Source: Pleodorina starrii
Lineage: Eukaryota; Chlorophyta; Chlorophyceae; Chlamydomonadales; Volvocaceae
Direction of reading: 5' to 3'
Assembly (NCBI GenBank): GCA_030267565.1
Contig: BRXU01000004.1
Coordinates: forward strand, 1,678,001 to 1,742,000
Length of the DNA: 64,000 bases
Shown here: positions 12,501 to 24,288 of the stretch, piece after piece
Layout of the letters: each line of letters starts with the position of its first letter
Numbering within the stretch: position 1 is the first letter of the stretch
Program-made: the position numbers and the translations under genes
The notes under the pieces: generated by a model
The model's input: only the letters and a program-made list of their open reading frames with translations
Databases searched by the model: none
Told to the model about the DNA's origin: nothing

Positions 12501-15500
12501 GCCCCCAGCACCTCATCTCGCTGCCGGGCCAGCCGCTCGGCCGCGCCGTCGCGGACCTGCTCCGCGCGCTGCCGGGCCGCCTCCACTCCCCCGAGCTCTG
12601 CGTCGATGTCGCTGACGCTGCGCAGCGGGAGGGCGGAGGCGGAGGAGGAGGAGCCGAAGGCGCCCGGGGCGGCCGCCGGGTCGAGCACGGCGATCTGGTG
12701 GGGGGGAGGGGGGGAGAGGAGAGGATGGAGACCCCGGGGGGGTGGGGAGGAGCTGAGAGTGCTGTGCGTCATTGGAATGCGTGTGTGTGTTGGGGGTTGG
12801 GGTGGGGGTGGGAGGGGGGTGTTTTGGGGGGAAGATAGAAGGGGCGGCTGGTGACTGAGCTGATGCGAAGGGGATCAACGAAGCGGTGTGTGTGGGGGGG
12901 GGGGCGGGTGAGTGGGCGTTTCCTAGATTTCCTCGTCACGCGCATCCACCTCCCACCACCTCCCCTCCCCCATCTCCACACACACACACACACACACACC
13001 CCACCCAGCACCCGCACCCACCTCCTTTCGCAGCCCCCTCCTTCCATCCCGGCCCCCCACTCCCCACCCCACTCCCCACCCCACTCCCCACCCCACTCCC
13101 CACCCCCACTCCGCCCTCCCTCCCCCACCAGACCCCCTCCTCCCCCCTCCTCCCTCCCCTCCTCCCTCCGGTACCCCCACCCCCACCCACCTCCCTCCTC
13201 AGCGCCTCCGCCTCCCCCGCCATCCGGTCAATGTGCCACACCACCTCGCTGCTCAGTCGGCTCAGCTCCCGCAGCCGCCCCTGGACCTCCACATAGTCCA
13301 TCTGGAGGGACATGGCCTGAGGGGGACACGGGGAGGGGGGGGAGGGCGGGTGGTGGTGGGGGAGAAGTACCCACGAGGGCGGGTGGGGGGTGGGGGTGGG
13401 GGTAAAAAAAGAAGATAACCGCAGCGAAGGGACGGAGACGGCGTTAGCGAACGGACCCTGAACCCAGCAATGCTGGAGGGGTGGTGGTCCAGTTAGGTTG
13501 GGAGTTGGGAGTTGGGTCGCCTTCCCGGCTTTTCTCGCCTCCCCTAACCATCTCCCCCTTTCCCCACTCCTAACCCCATCGCTACGGCATCATCTTCATC
13601 ACCCACACCCATCCACACTCACCCACCCCCACACACCCAGACCCTCCCTCCCTCCCTAACCCCCTCCCTGCAATTTTTTCTTTTTACCCCTCCCTTCCTC
13701 CCCTCCCCCCCCCCACCTTGTTCTCCAGCTCCTCCGCCTGCCCCTCCAGCTGCCCCTCCGCCTCCCTCAGTTGCGGCAGTCGCGCCTTCAGGTCACACAG
13801 CCGCACCCAGGTGGGCTGCAGACCCCGCAGAGCCTCCAACTGCCGCTGAAGCGCCTGAAGCTCAGACAGGCTCTTCTCGATGCTGGAGGGAACCTCCTGC
13901 TCGCGTGTGTGGGAGGGGGGGTGGGAGGGGGGGTAGGAAGTTGGGAGGTTGGGAGGGAGGTGAGGGGAGGTGCATCGTTTCAGGCGAGGAGGCAAGATTC
14001 GCAAAACCGAAATCGAGGAGCCTCCAGAGGGACTGCGAGACCCGTGTGAGAGAGAGAGAGACACAGAGAGAAAGAGAGAGAGAGAGACAGACAGACAGAG
14101 GCGATCCCTGGCGCCGCCCCCAAACCCACCCACCCACCCATCTCCCACGCCGTCTCCGTCCCTTCGCTGCGGTATCTTTTCTCTTATCGCCCTTTCCCAG
14201 CCCTTCCGGCCCCTGACCCCGCGACGAGCGCACCGATACCCTCCTGGCACACAGCCCGGGACAACCCTCCCTCCCCCCTCCTCCTCAACATACGTCGCTC
14301 CCCCCTTCCTGTATCCCCACAAAACACACATACACACACGTATACACGCATACACACCCACACGCACCCACCCGCCCCACGCCCCCCACCCCCCAGACGC
14401 CTACCTCCAGCGCCATCTCGATCCAGTCCAGACACACTCGTCGCTCTCCGTCGTTGAAGTCCCGGCGGCACAGCGGGCAGCACTCGCCCGCCCCCACCCG
14501 CGCCTTGTACTCCCCAAACATCGTCTGGACGGCGTTGGCCTTGCCCAGCTTGTTGCGCCGCTTGTCCTCCAGCTGCGAACAAGATGAACAGGCCGGGAGG
14601 AGGGGGGGTAGGCGAGGAACAGGGGAAGCAGGGGAAACAGGGGAAACAAGGGAACAGGGGAAGATGGGGTAGGGAGGGAGTGGGGGAGAGCTTGTGTGTG
14701 TGTGTGCGTTGTGGGGGGGGGGGTCTGGGAGGTTCCCGGCGCGAGGGACGACTCCCGCACCCACTTCCCCTCCCACCCCGGTGGGTCCTCCGCGCCCCAT
14801 CCCCCCCCAGCATTCCCCCGATCGCCCCAGCCCTTCCCGCCCTCAACCCCCCCCCCTTCCGTCTGTCCTCGCCCTCCCCCCCGCCCCCCCCCCCGCCCCC
14901 ACCTCCCCGCCCTGCCCCTGCCCCCACCTTGACCACCGCCGCTATCTGGTTGCTGTACTCCTCCTCATCCACCTGCGCCGCCTCCTGCTGCTGCTGCTGC
15001 CGCTGCCCCAGTGCCGCCGCCACCCCCTGACGCAGCTCCCGACGAAGCCGCTCCAGGTCCTCACCACAGCGAGTAGCCTCAGAGCGACGAATGGCCAGAG
15101 TGTTCTGAGGGGGGGAGGGGCGTGTGTGGGGGAGGGGGGATGTGGGTGGGGGAGGGGGGATGTGTGGGATGTGTATGTGTGTGTGGAAGCGGGCAGGGGA
15201 GGAATGGGGAGTGGGAAATAACGACCGCAGCGTTGGCGAGGGGGTGTGTGTGTGTGTGTGTGTGTTGGGGGGGATTGCATCTTTGCATGTGTGGGGGGGA
15301 TGCATTGCGTGATACGAACAGCCCGGCTACACCCCAGCCTCTCCCCCCCCCCACACACACTACCCACCCACCGTCAAGCCTCCGCCACCACCACCCGCCA
15401 CCTCTCCCCCTCCCCCCACCCAACCACCCCCACCACCTCCGCCTCCGTCCCTCCGCCGCGGTACCCTCTCCATATCACCCCTCCCCGCCCCCTCCCTCCC

Positions 15501-18500
15501 CCTCCTCCCCCCCACCCCCACCCCCTCCTCCCCCGCCACCCCGCCACCCCCACCTTTGCCGCCTCCGCCACCCGGTGCGCCTCCTGCGACACCCTCAGCT
15601 GCTCCGCCTCCTGGGTCCGCAGCTGCGCCAACAGCTCATCCGCCAGGCCCCGCAGCGACCCGGCAGCAGGCAGAGGCTGACCCGGCGGCAGACCCAGCAC
15701 CCGAACCAGCTCGTTGCGACGGGCGGACAGCGTCTTCTGGAGCTGCAGGGGGGACAAGTGTGTGTGTGTGGGGTGGGGTGGGGTGGGGTGGAGAGTGAAT
15801 TTGGGGGGGGGAAGGGGGCAGGAGAAGGGGGGGAAAGAGGGAGAAGGGGGTGCGGCGTGTGGGTGTGGGTGCGGTTGCGGGCAGGGAGGGAGGGGAAGGG
15901 GGAGCGGAGAGAGGAGGGGCCGAGGGGGGCGCCCCACGACGCGATGTGTTGGCTGGCAGCTACTCGATTTCCGCTCCGATTCCCTTTGCTTCTACTCGCG
16001 GGCCTCGCTGCACTGTACTGTCCTGTCCTGTCCACCGAACCCAACATCTGCTCCCGCGCTCTCCTGCAGCGCCGCCTCCCACCCACCCCCACCCGCCCAC
16101 CCCCCACCCGCACCTCCACCCCCACCCCACCCCCTACCTGCTCCTCCTTGGACTCCAGGTCCGTCCGCTTGAGCCGCAGCTTGGCTGAGCTCTCCGCCGC
16201 CGCCGCCGCCCGCTGCCTCTCCGCCCTCAGCTCCTGGATGCGCCGCCCCTGGAGCTCCACCTCCCGCCGAGCCTCCTCCAACTGCCGACCCGCGTCGCTG
16301 CCCTGCTCCTCCGCCTGAGGACCGGACAGGGGGAACAACATCAGCCGGGAGGGACCGTGAGGACAACAGCCGTGAGGACCCGTGAGGACCCGGGAGTGCG
16401 GAGGTGTGGAGGTGCGGAGGTGCGTTTGGAGCGTCCGTGTATGTGCGTGCGTGTCCGTGTATGGATGTAGGCGTGTATGTTTGTGGGGGGGGGGGGTGAG
16501 GGGAAAGGGGGTTTGCACGTGCGCGCGCGTGCGTGCGTGCGTGCGCACGGGATGGAGTGGAGTGGATCGGGGCCCTCCACTGGGTTGTGGGTTCTTGCCC
16601 TTTAGCCTTTGGCGCTGTCGCACGCGCTCGTGCCGCTCGCCCTTTTCCCCCCTCTTGACCCACAAGCCGGCAAGAACCCCCCAGAGTCAACAACCTCCCC
16701 CAGCCCTCCCCACGCCCTCACCACCACCGCCCTAGCGCCTCCCCCTTCCCCCCTCCCCTCTCCCCCCCTCTCCCTCCCCTCCCCCCCCCACACCTGCTTC
16801 CGCCTGTAAAACTCCTCCGCCCGCTCCGCGTCCTCCCTCAGCGCCCGGGCGCTCACCTCCGTAAACTGACTGCACTGAATCTGCGGGCGCACCGGCGGGG
16901 GAGAGGTGAGTGGGGGGTGAGTGTTGGGGGTGTTGGGGGTGTGGCCCAAGCGAAAGCAGGGGATGGGCAACCCTCCCCCCCGCCCTTCCAACCCGACACG
17001 CGGACACCCCCTCCCTCGAGCTTTCCCCCGTCCATTCCACTTCCCCCCTTTCAGCACCCATCCCCCTTTCCAATGCCCCTCCACCCATCCCCCCTTCCCC
17101 CCCCACCCACCCCTCCACCCCCCCCACCTGCGCCCCGCAGTTGCTTATGGCCGCCCGGTTCTCCTCCAGCTGCACCCGCTTCATCCGCAGCCCCTCCTGG
17201 GCCCGAGCCACCTGGGCAGTGGCGGCATCCACAGCGAAACTCAGCCGCCCCTCGTTGACCCTGAGGGGGGGGAGCGGAGGGACAGGGAGGGAGAGGAGGG
17301 AGGGAGGGGGGGAGCGGAGAGGAGGGAGGGACGAGTAGGGCAGTCCATCGCCGCGGCAAGCTGCTACCGGTACTGACAAACGACTGACAAACGTGGCAAT
17401 ACAGGGGGGTGCGTTATAACATGCCAGTAAGAGGGGGAGAGGGCACCTGGAGGGGACCGTGGTACTTACGGCACACCAAGCCACCCGACCCCCTCCCGCC
17501 ATCTCCCCCCTTTTCCCCCCTCCCCCCCCCCACCCCACCACCACCAGCAGCAGGGACGCACCCCCAACGCAGCCCAACCCCAACGCCACAATCTTCCCTT
17601 CCCCTTCCCTTCCCCTTCCCTTACACACATTCACACGCACACTCACACGCATACACACAACCCCTCCCACCCGACCCCCACCTCCCCCCCCACCTGGCAT
17701 TCTCCCGCAGCGCCCCCACTCGCCCTCCCAGCTCCCGGACCTTGGCCGCCACCTCCCCACAGAACGCCTCCGCGGCAGCAGAAGAAATGGCACCGCCGCC
17801 GCCGCCGGCCCCACCGGGCCCTGCCGCTGCGGCGCCCCCCAGCTCCTGCTCCTGCTCGGGCGGCAGCGGCAGCGCCAGCGCCACCGCTGTGGCCCGGATG
17901 GCTCTGTCCCTCTCCGCCAGGTTGGATGCGTGGGTGGCCGCCTCGCCCGCCAGCTGGCCCTGACGCAGACAGTCCTGGCGAGGAGAGGGAGGGAGAAAGG
18001 GGTGGGGTGGGGGTGGGAGAATGTGCGTGTGTTTGCGTGTGTGTGGATGGGTATGTGTGTGTGCGCCCTCCAAGCTCCCTCGCCCCCTCCCCTCGCCTAC
18101 CCTCTGGTATTGCGCCGCCATCTCCGCCTTCCTGGCCCTCCCCGCCTCCACCTCCCTCTCCAGCTGGCTGCACCGCTGCTGCTTCTCCGCCGCCGACCGG
18201 TTGCTGGTGGCCAGGTGGGCCTGAAGCTCCTCCATGCTCTCCTCGAACTCCTCGTGGCCTTCAGACTATGGGTGTGGGCGTGTATGCGTGTGCGTGTTTG
18301 GAAGGGGAGAAGGGGAGATGGGGAGAAGGAGGGGGAGGTGAGCGTGGGAGGTGGGCGTGGGAGGTGAGCGTGGGAGGTGGGCGTGGGAGGTGGGCGTGGG
18401 AGATGGGCGTGGGAGGGGAGAGAGCGGGGGTTCCGGTAAATAAAAATGAATAAAAAGGAGAAAAAACAATGAAAAATAATAAATAATAATAAATGAGAAA

Positions 18501-21500
18501 TAAATAATAAAAATGAACAACACAATGCGGCAATGTGGGACAAGAGGGGCAACGCAAGCGAGCGGGGGGCGGGGAAAGGAGGCGAGGCGAGGGGAGAGGA
18601 GGTGGAGAGGAGGGGGTGAGGGTGGCCAAAGGAGGAAGGGTGCTGACTCCCCCCCCCTCCCCACCCAACCCCCCACTCCACCCCCACACCTAACCCACCC
18701 TCCACCCTCCACCCTCCACCCCCCACTCCCCACCCGGTCCCCCTGTCCCCTAGCTCCCTACCGCGAACCTCTCCTCCCGCTCCCTGTTTGTGGCCCTCAG
18801 CTGCTCCAGCTGCCCCTGCCGACTGCTCATGTCGCGAGCCAGGCAGTCGATGTCAGCAAGCTTGGCAGCCAGGGCAGACCGCTGCTGGTCGAGATCCTGG
18901 GTTGGGGGGGTTGGGGGGGTTGGGGGTGGGTGGGTGGGTGGGTGGGGAGGTGGGGGTGGGGTGGGGGTGGGTGGGATAATATCCGCAATAAGGATGAGAC
19001 TGCCGCGGTGGAATGGAGGCGAATGGGGTTCGGGGGTGGGGGAGGGGGCGGAATATGGGTTTGGTGCTGGGTTAGGCCGAGGAATCCATCCGAGGTTAGA
19101 GATCGGGCTCTTAAAAGGTTTTGAGGAAGTGGTTTCGGGGCGGGGTGAGGGGAGCCGCAGCGAAGGGCCCGAGGCGACGTTGGGAGGTTGGGGGCCTAGG
19201 TGGCCTGGAGGGGTTGCAGATGGGCCTCTGGAGGCGGGATATGGGGTAGGAATGTGGGGCCCCTCGGCTCTATCTCTCCCCCTCCCCCTTCCCCCCCTTT
19301 TCCACCTCCCCCCCCTCTCCCTCTCTCCCTCTCTCCCTCCCCCTCTCTCCCTCCTCTCACCCGTATCTTGGTTTCCAGGGTGTTCGCTTGCGCCTGGCAG
19401 TCCGCCACCCGGGACTTGGCCGCATCGCGCTCCGACGTGTGGTGGGCAGCCATGTCCTTCACCTGGGGGGGTGGGGGGGCGGGTGGGTGGGTGGGTGCAT
19501 GTGTATGGGGGGAGGCAGGGGGGCAGGGTTGGTGGGGTGGGACGAGGGTTCAAAGCGATACGCGGTCCCCATGGGGGGGGTGCTCTCGTGGATGTGGGGG
19601 GGGGCCTCCCACGGCCCTGCCCTAAAACCCTAAAACCCACACCCCCCCGGGCCGCACCTGTCTCAGCGTCTCCATACTGAGTTTGTATTCTTTGAGCGCC
19701 TGGGACTTCTCGGTGCGCAGCTTGCGGAGGGCCTCGAGAGCCTGGAGGGAAGGGGAAGGGAGTGGGAGGGGAGGAGGAAGGGGAGGAGGAAGGGGAGGAG
19801 GAAGGGGAGGAGGAAGGGGAGGAGGAAGGGGAGGAGGAGGGGGTAATGAAGATGAAAGGGAGGGATGGGAGGAGGAAGGGGAGGAGGACGGGGAGGCAGA
19901 AGGGGGTAAGGAAGATGAAAGGGAGGGATGGGATGGGAGGGGAGGGGAGGGGAGGGGATGCGGGGATCGAGGGTGGAATGCGGCAATGATGCGGCAATGC
20001 GGCAGCCACCAGCCATGAAAGCCGTTAGAGAGCAGTGGTGAGACCCCCAAAGCCAGCACACGCCGAGTGGAAGGGGTTTTGGGGTGGAGGGGGGCCAAGA
20101 GGAGGAAGTAGGTAAGCGGGGAGCAGTTGGGGGGGCGTTACCGATGGAATTCGGGGAGAGGCGGAAGGGGCGAAGCAACGGGACGTAGGCGCTGCGGTGC
20201 TGTGCTGTGTGCGTGTATGTCCGTGTGTGTATGTGCGTGTGCGTGCGTGTGTGTGCGTGTGCGTGTGTGTGTCTCGGCTCGCCTCGCCTTTGTGTACTTG
20301 GTTGCTGCGAATATGTCGTCGAACTTGTCTTTGAGCACCTTGCCCTCCGCCAGCGGCCAATTGGACTCCTCCTGGTGAACGAAGATGACGTTCTCAAGGA
20401 CGGCCTGCAGGGGGAAGGGGTGGAGGGAGAGGCGGAGGACAGAGGGCAGAGCAGAGCATAAGAGAGCTGTCTGCGATCAAAGTGTTAAGAAGAAAACTGC
20501 TTTCGAAGAAAACCAAACCTCATCGGCACATTCACATCCCCACCCGCACCCGCACCCGCACACACTCACGCACACACACACACATGCGGTATCCTTCTTT
20601 ACACGCACACACATGCACACACACATACACATACGCAAACACACACACACACAAATACACACCCGCACACACACGCGCTGGGCGCTACCTTTGACACTCC
20701 CATGAGTGTGGGCACCATTCTGTCCAGGTCGGCGCAGCGGTAGGTGACCGACTCGCGCTGCCCCGTGTTTTTGTTGCGGCAGGACAGCACCGCATCCAGG
20801 CTCTTGAACTGAAGGGCGGTCTTCTTCTGGGTCAGCTGCGAGCAGTGGTGGAGGGATGGGGGCGGAGGGGCGGAGGGGTGGAGGTGGAGGGGCGGAGGGG
20901 GCGGAGGGGCGGAGGTGGAGGGGAGAGGTAGCGAGGGGAGGAGGGGCGGGGAGGGGGCTCGGAGGAGGCGTAGACGAGACGGCGGAAAGCGGCAGGGAAG
21001 TGGAACAGGGTGGAGGTGAGGGAGGTGGAGGGAGGGCACGAAAGGGGTGAGACGGGAGTTCGGGGACTTCCGGACGTCCAGGCAGGCCTGGCGGGGGAGA
21101 GAAAAAGGGAAGGCACACACGAGCCAACAAGCTCGCCAGCTAGCTCGCATGCAACGCCCGCCCTCCCCTCCTACACACACACGCGCTCCGGTCATTCCCT
21201 TCATTCGTGTCATACCCCTCATTCGGAACGACCCCACCTGGAACGAGCGCGTGACGTAGATCGGCTGCCCGGCGGCCGTCCGAAAGGACAGCTTGATCTG
21301 CGCCTTCACCTCAGTCTCACCCGCCACCTTGACCACAGCAAAGCAACCGGCCGGCAACAAGACGACGCGGCAGATGGGGGGAGGGGGGTTATCCACGTGC
21401 AGGCCGAAGCCCGTGAAGGCAGATGGGGGGGGAAGGGATGGAGGGATGGAGGGAGGGATGGAGGGAGAGAGGGAGAGAGGGCAGGCCCACAGAGCGCGGC

Positions 21501-23364
21501 GCGGGGGCCGAGCGGGAAGGCGGGGACAGGTCAAGAGATGACAAGAGAAGCGTGCACACCGCGGCGCCTAAGCGCGGGCCTAAGGTCGGGCGGAGCCCAG
21601 AGAAAAGAGCGCGAGGACGTCTCCCCCCGGGGGGATCGGACGCGGCGAGTGGTCTGTCTGGCATCCGGGCGGCGATCCCCCGCCGTCTGTGCGCCGTGAT
21701 TGGGCCACAGCCTCCTCGCAGCCGACCGGAGGCACCCCGCACCCCCCACACATCCACACACCTCACAAACACCCCACACAAACTCACACAACCCGCACAC
21801 ACACGTCTTAGTTGTCGTCGCATTGTGCGCCCATCAGGCGTCGCGCTCGCCGTGTTCGTTGGTGTTCGTTGGAAGGCTAGGAAGCGGCAACGTCGCGCTT
21901 CTGGGCCGGCCCCCCTCCGCCGCCAACGTCTTTTCACACACTGCATGCTTTACCTACGCCGCTGTCGGCGTCGGCGTCGCCGTCGATGTCGGCATACACA
22001 CACACACACAAACAAACAAAACAACAAACAAACAAACGAACAAACAAACAAACGAACAAACAAACACACAGAGGTATATCCGATCCTGCTAGCTGCTGGG
22101 TGGCTGCTTAGCTGGCTGCTTGCGGCAAACAGTACTACGGTACCGCCTTCCGCCTTGCGTCCTCGGAAAAATAAAAGCCCCACTTCCCTCCTCCCCGTTT
22201 CCCACTTGACTACCGTGCGCGCTTATTCACCGTTCACGGGCTCCGGCCTACGACCCATCCTCCCGGGCATTGACCCCCCTAACCCCCTTTCCCCCCCAAA
22301 CCCTCCTAACCCCCCTCTAAACCCCCCATAAACCCCCCTACTCCAGTGGCCCCACCTTGGGGTCGTGCACGAAGCCCTGCCCCTGCCGCGTGTTGGGCGG
22401 GAGCTCGCCCGTGGTGGCGTTGCGGAGGCACTCGATGATGGTCTGCAGCGGACGGGGCGTCCCACGGGCGGGCGAGGTAAAGGGGAAAGGGAGAAAGGGG
22501 GTTAGAGGGAAAGGGGAAGAAACTCGTACTTAGGGCGACTACGAGACAAGCTCTTTGGGGTTCGTGGGTGTTTCGTGGGTTTGGCGGTTGGTTGCAGTGA
22601 ACGGGGCGTGCCGTGCGGCGCGCGGCGTAGCTTGCAAGGCCACACTGTCCGGCAAGGCAGCGGGTGGGACAGGCAGGCAGGCAGGCAGGCAGGTAAGGGG
22701 GAAGGTCGAGGGGCAACTGAGGGTGGCAGCCTGGCAGGGGGAATGTTTGGGGGGGTCAGATTGTGTTTCGTCAGACCTGCGTGAGCGGTGGTTGAATGGG
22801 CGAGAGTGCCAGGCAAGGTGTGGAGGCAGTGGGGCCCTCAGGTACTCGCAGGCACAACCCAAACCCAAATCCCTGGCACCGACTGAGCGGCCATCCGTGC
22901 CCTAAAATCTGCGCATCCCCTCCCTTCCCCCTCTCCTAAATGCGCCATAGTCCACAGCGACTTTGGAATCCAGGGACACGCTCAGCGGTCGAGCCCCAAC
23001 GCCGGGGCAACCCTTGCGATACCCCCAGGTGGGCTGCCTTACCGTCTTGCCCGCTCCATTGGAACCGACGATAATTGTCAGCGGCTTGTAGAATTCAATG
23101 ATGTACTCATTATCGGGGCTAAAACTCCTGATGCCCTTGATGAGAATCTGCATTCATTCCGGTCACGGCGACAGCGACCGACACAGGCCATACCGGCGCA
23201 CATCCGGTTGCTGTATGTTTGATTGCGGACGCACAAGCACAGGCGACCACGCACGCTCCGGCGACGGTCGCCAACGAACAGCTCCATGACAAAGCGCGGG
23301 AGAACCGTGGCACTCCCAACTCCGCCTTTTTCACCCGTAACCTCACCTTTTCTACGGTACACAT
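6533..23364 (-). CDS. RAD50: DNA double-strand break repair ATPase RAD50 (SMC-like)
   Basis: Complete RAD50, the ABC ATPase and long coiled-coil subunit of the nuclear MRE11-RAD50-NBS1 complex, which tethers and processes DNA ends. Coding exons in order: 23347-23364, 23043-23147, 22356-22442, 21238-21327, 20689-20835, 20288-20404, 19658-19741, 19361-19462, 18762-18896, 18101-18265, 17694-17974, 17128-17260, 16794-16880, 16138-16314, 15554-15742, 14928-15104, 14405-14572, 13717-13896, 13191-13316, 12419-12694, 11897-12055, 11011-11192, 10469-10598, 9922-10070, 8522-8612, 7417-7577, 7030-7193, 6533-6738. All phases fit, giving 1361 aa (human is about 1312). Motifs: Walker A GSNGAGKT (34-41), Q-loop VHQ (Q160), zinc hook CPLC (730-733) between Ala/Glu/Gln-rich coiled coils, signature SAGQK (1256-1260), Walker B LALDE (1282-1286), D-loop NLD and switch H1323 in VITHDE. 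The start MCTVEK on an 18-nt exon matches the family N-terminus. Intron 6 appears to be GC-AG. Exon 18 may start at 13896 or 13899. Confidence 0.97.
6798..6829 (+). repeat. Dispersed short repeat, family 2 (CCGGAGCCCGTGAA)
   Basis: A copy, in RAD50 intron 27, of a short element whose fullest version reads TTATCCACGTATAGG then CCGGAGCCCGTGAA. Other copies are at 7643-7671, 21389-21417, 22233-22252 (reverse) and 57286-57314 (reverse). Confidence 0.75.
7590..7671 (+). repeat. Family 1 and family 2 repeats side by side
   Basis: RAD50 intron 25. Family-1 sequence (ATACCGCAGCGGAGACGGAG, from 7598) lies about 20 bp from the full family-2 sequence at 7643-7671. The two may be parts of one larger nonautonomous element. 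Confidence 0.7.
8419..8490 (-). repeat. Dispersed short repeat, family 1
   Basis: Reverse-complement copy of the 73-bp sequence at 1990-2062, in RAD50 intron 25 close to exon 25. The match runs over the whole length with few differences. Confidence 0.82.
9061..9853. mobile_element. Candidate nonautonomous insertion inside a (CA)n tract of RAD50 intron 24
   Basis: About 790 bp of non-microsatellite sequence interrupts a long CA/CACG-repeat tract. Similar CA-rich sequence (AAACCCACACACACGCT) is present on both sides, at about 9025-9042 and 9902-9918. The insert begins with CTTTAGGGGTGAGG and ends with CAGATACTGTAACG, has no convincing open frame, and contains a GTATATGGGGTATAC palindrome near 9690. 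Its sequence is unlike the surrounding intron. No terminal inverted repeats were found and the family is unknown. Confidence 0.45.
11764..11836 (-). repeat. Dispersed short repeat, family 1 (diverged)
   Basis: RAD50 intron 21. It has the blocks GTTCGGCAAAAGTATTACCC, GGGTTCAGGGTCCGTTCGC, AAACGCCGTCC and GCTGCGGTATC, in reverse orientation to 1990-2062. Confidence 0.75.
13416..13472 (+). repeat. Dispersed short repeat, family 1 (3' truncated)
   Basis: RAD50 intron 18. It matches family 1 from ACCGCAGCGAAGGGACGG through GAACCCAGCAAT and then stops. Confidence 0.8.
14148..14180 (-). repeat. Dispersed short repeat, family 1 (fragment)
   Basis: RAD50 intron 17. Only the CGCCGTCTCCGTCCCTTCGC and TGCGGTATC end of the family is present. 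Confidence 0.7.
18433..18527. repeat. AT-rich (AAT/AATA)n island in RAD50 intron 9
   Basis: About 95 bp made almost only of A and T with scattered G, as TAAATAAAAATG and AATAATAAATAATAAT units. It is bounded by G-rich tandem sequence (GGGAGGTGGGCGT repeats at 18340-18420), a very sharp composition change for this genome. Confidence 0.85.
19745..19970. repeat. GGGGAGGA/GAAGGGGAG purine array
   Basis: RAD50 intron 6. A plus-strand polypurine tract with repeated AGGAAGGGGAGG units and a second block around GAAGATGAAAGGGAGGGATGG, which is present twice (19846-19870 and 19910-19934). Confidence 0.8.
21389..21417 (+). repeat. Dispersed short repeat, family 2
   Basis: RAD50 intron 3, preceded by a G run. 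It reads TTATCCACGTGCAGG then CCGAAGCCCGTGAA, with the same arrangement as at 7643-7671. Confidence 0.75.
22003..22073. repeat. (ACAAACAA)n with ACGAACAA variants
   Basis: Tetranucleotide-type array in RAD50 intron 3 after a CA run. Confidence 0.88.
22233..22252 (-). repeat. Dispersed short repeat, family 2 (reverse, partial)
   Basis: TTCACGGGCTCCGGCCTACG in RAD50 intron 3 is the inverse of the family-2 core. Together with the copy at 21389-21417 it gives two inverted copies about 0.8 kb apart in the same intron. Confidence 0.7.
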
Positions 23365-23649
23365 ATCTTCAGTTCACTATCAGCTGACTTCAACTGCGTG
23401 GTATGACGTCCACGAAGCTGGTGTGCTGACGTTATCGAGCCCACATTTCCCGTCAAGGTTTTTCGTTGTCCAATTCTTTATGAGCTAGAGCTTACGATAA
23501 ACACTTTTGGTCATCATTTTGGGTGCAGCAGGGTACTGTAGGGTAAGGCATGCGTGCAGGGCATGCTGCGCAAGCCGTACACAGCGACGGATGAATAACT
23601 TGTGTGTGGTTGTTGCAGTGGGCTCCAGACTCTCAAAAAGTAGAGTGAA

Positions 23650-24064
23650 CGGGCCAGCTGGCCGAGCAATGCACCGGAGGCGAGCAGGGCAGCCGAGACG
23701 CCCATCAAGATCAGACCAAGCCTGACCAAGTCACCCAAACAGGAAGGAGCGAGCCCGGGATTATGATAAGGCTCAGAAAGCACGACCACGGGGAATTTGC
23801 CATGAGGCCCCAATAGGCGACGAGCCCTGGCCCCACGCAAGGAGGCGCACCAACGGGCACCAACAGACCTGACAGCAACACGGCGGGCCAAAATGCAAGG
23901 TTTGTAAGTACTGGTATCAAGATGCAACTGCCTTGGCCCTTTACCTGGCCCTTACGGGTTTGGCCCACAGAAAATCCTTGGCAGTAGGAGTCAAATGCCA
24001 CAGTCAGGTACCGGCCGACTAAGGTGATTCCTGCTCCTGGCGAAGTTGGGTTGGGTTCATCCAA
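23650..24064 (-). pseudogene. Hydrophobic protein fragment inside the TIR element, frameshifted
   Basis: On the minus strand an open frame from 24064 to 23711 encodes several hydrophobic stretches (such as WPAVLLSGLLVPVGAP and LVAYWGLMANSPW). It then appears to continue in a second frame (LILMGVSAALLASGALLGQL). The composition resembles a multi-pass membrane protein rather than random GC-rich frame, but I do not recognise the family. It could be a captured exon fragment or chance. Confidence 0.25.
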
Positions 24065-24153
24065 CGCTTTGGGGTGCCAGGCTGCCAGCGCAGCGACACG
24101 CTTTGCCTTGCTGGACTCGCAGCCTATGGTGGAACGGTGCGACCGTGTTTTAA

Positions 24154-24288
24154 TGTTACAGTGGGCTCCAGACCCTCGGAAGGATTAGAGCCAGCGTGCC
24201 AGCAATCAGCAGCTCTTCCATGTCCAATAGCTCGAACCACCAGGAACCGTTGGCTCTACTCTTCGAGGGTCTGGAGCCCACTGTAACA
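24154..24288. mobile_element. 135-bp MITE-like inverted repeat
   Basis: Begins TGTTACAGTGGGCTCCAGAC and ends with its inverse, GTCTGGAGCCCACTGTAACA. The similarity continues inward for about 38 bp on each side (TTAGAGCCA..TGGCTCTACT). It could fold into one long hairpin. A shortened version with only one end sits at the equivalent place upstream of MYND copy C (51082-51170). Confidence 0.7.
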
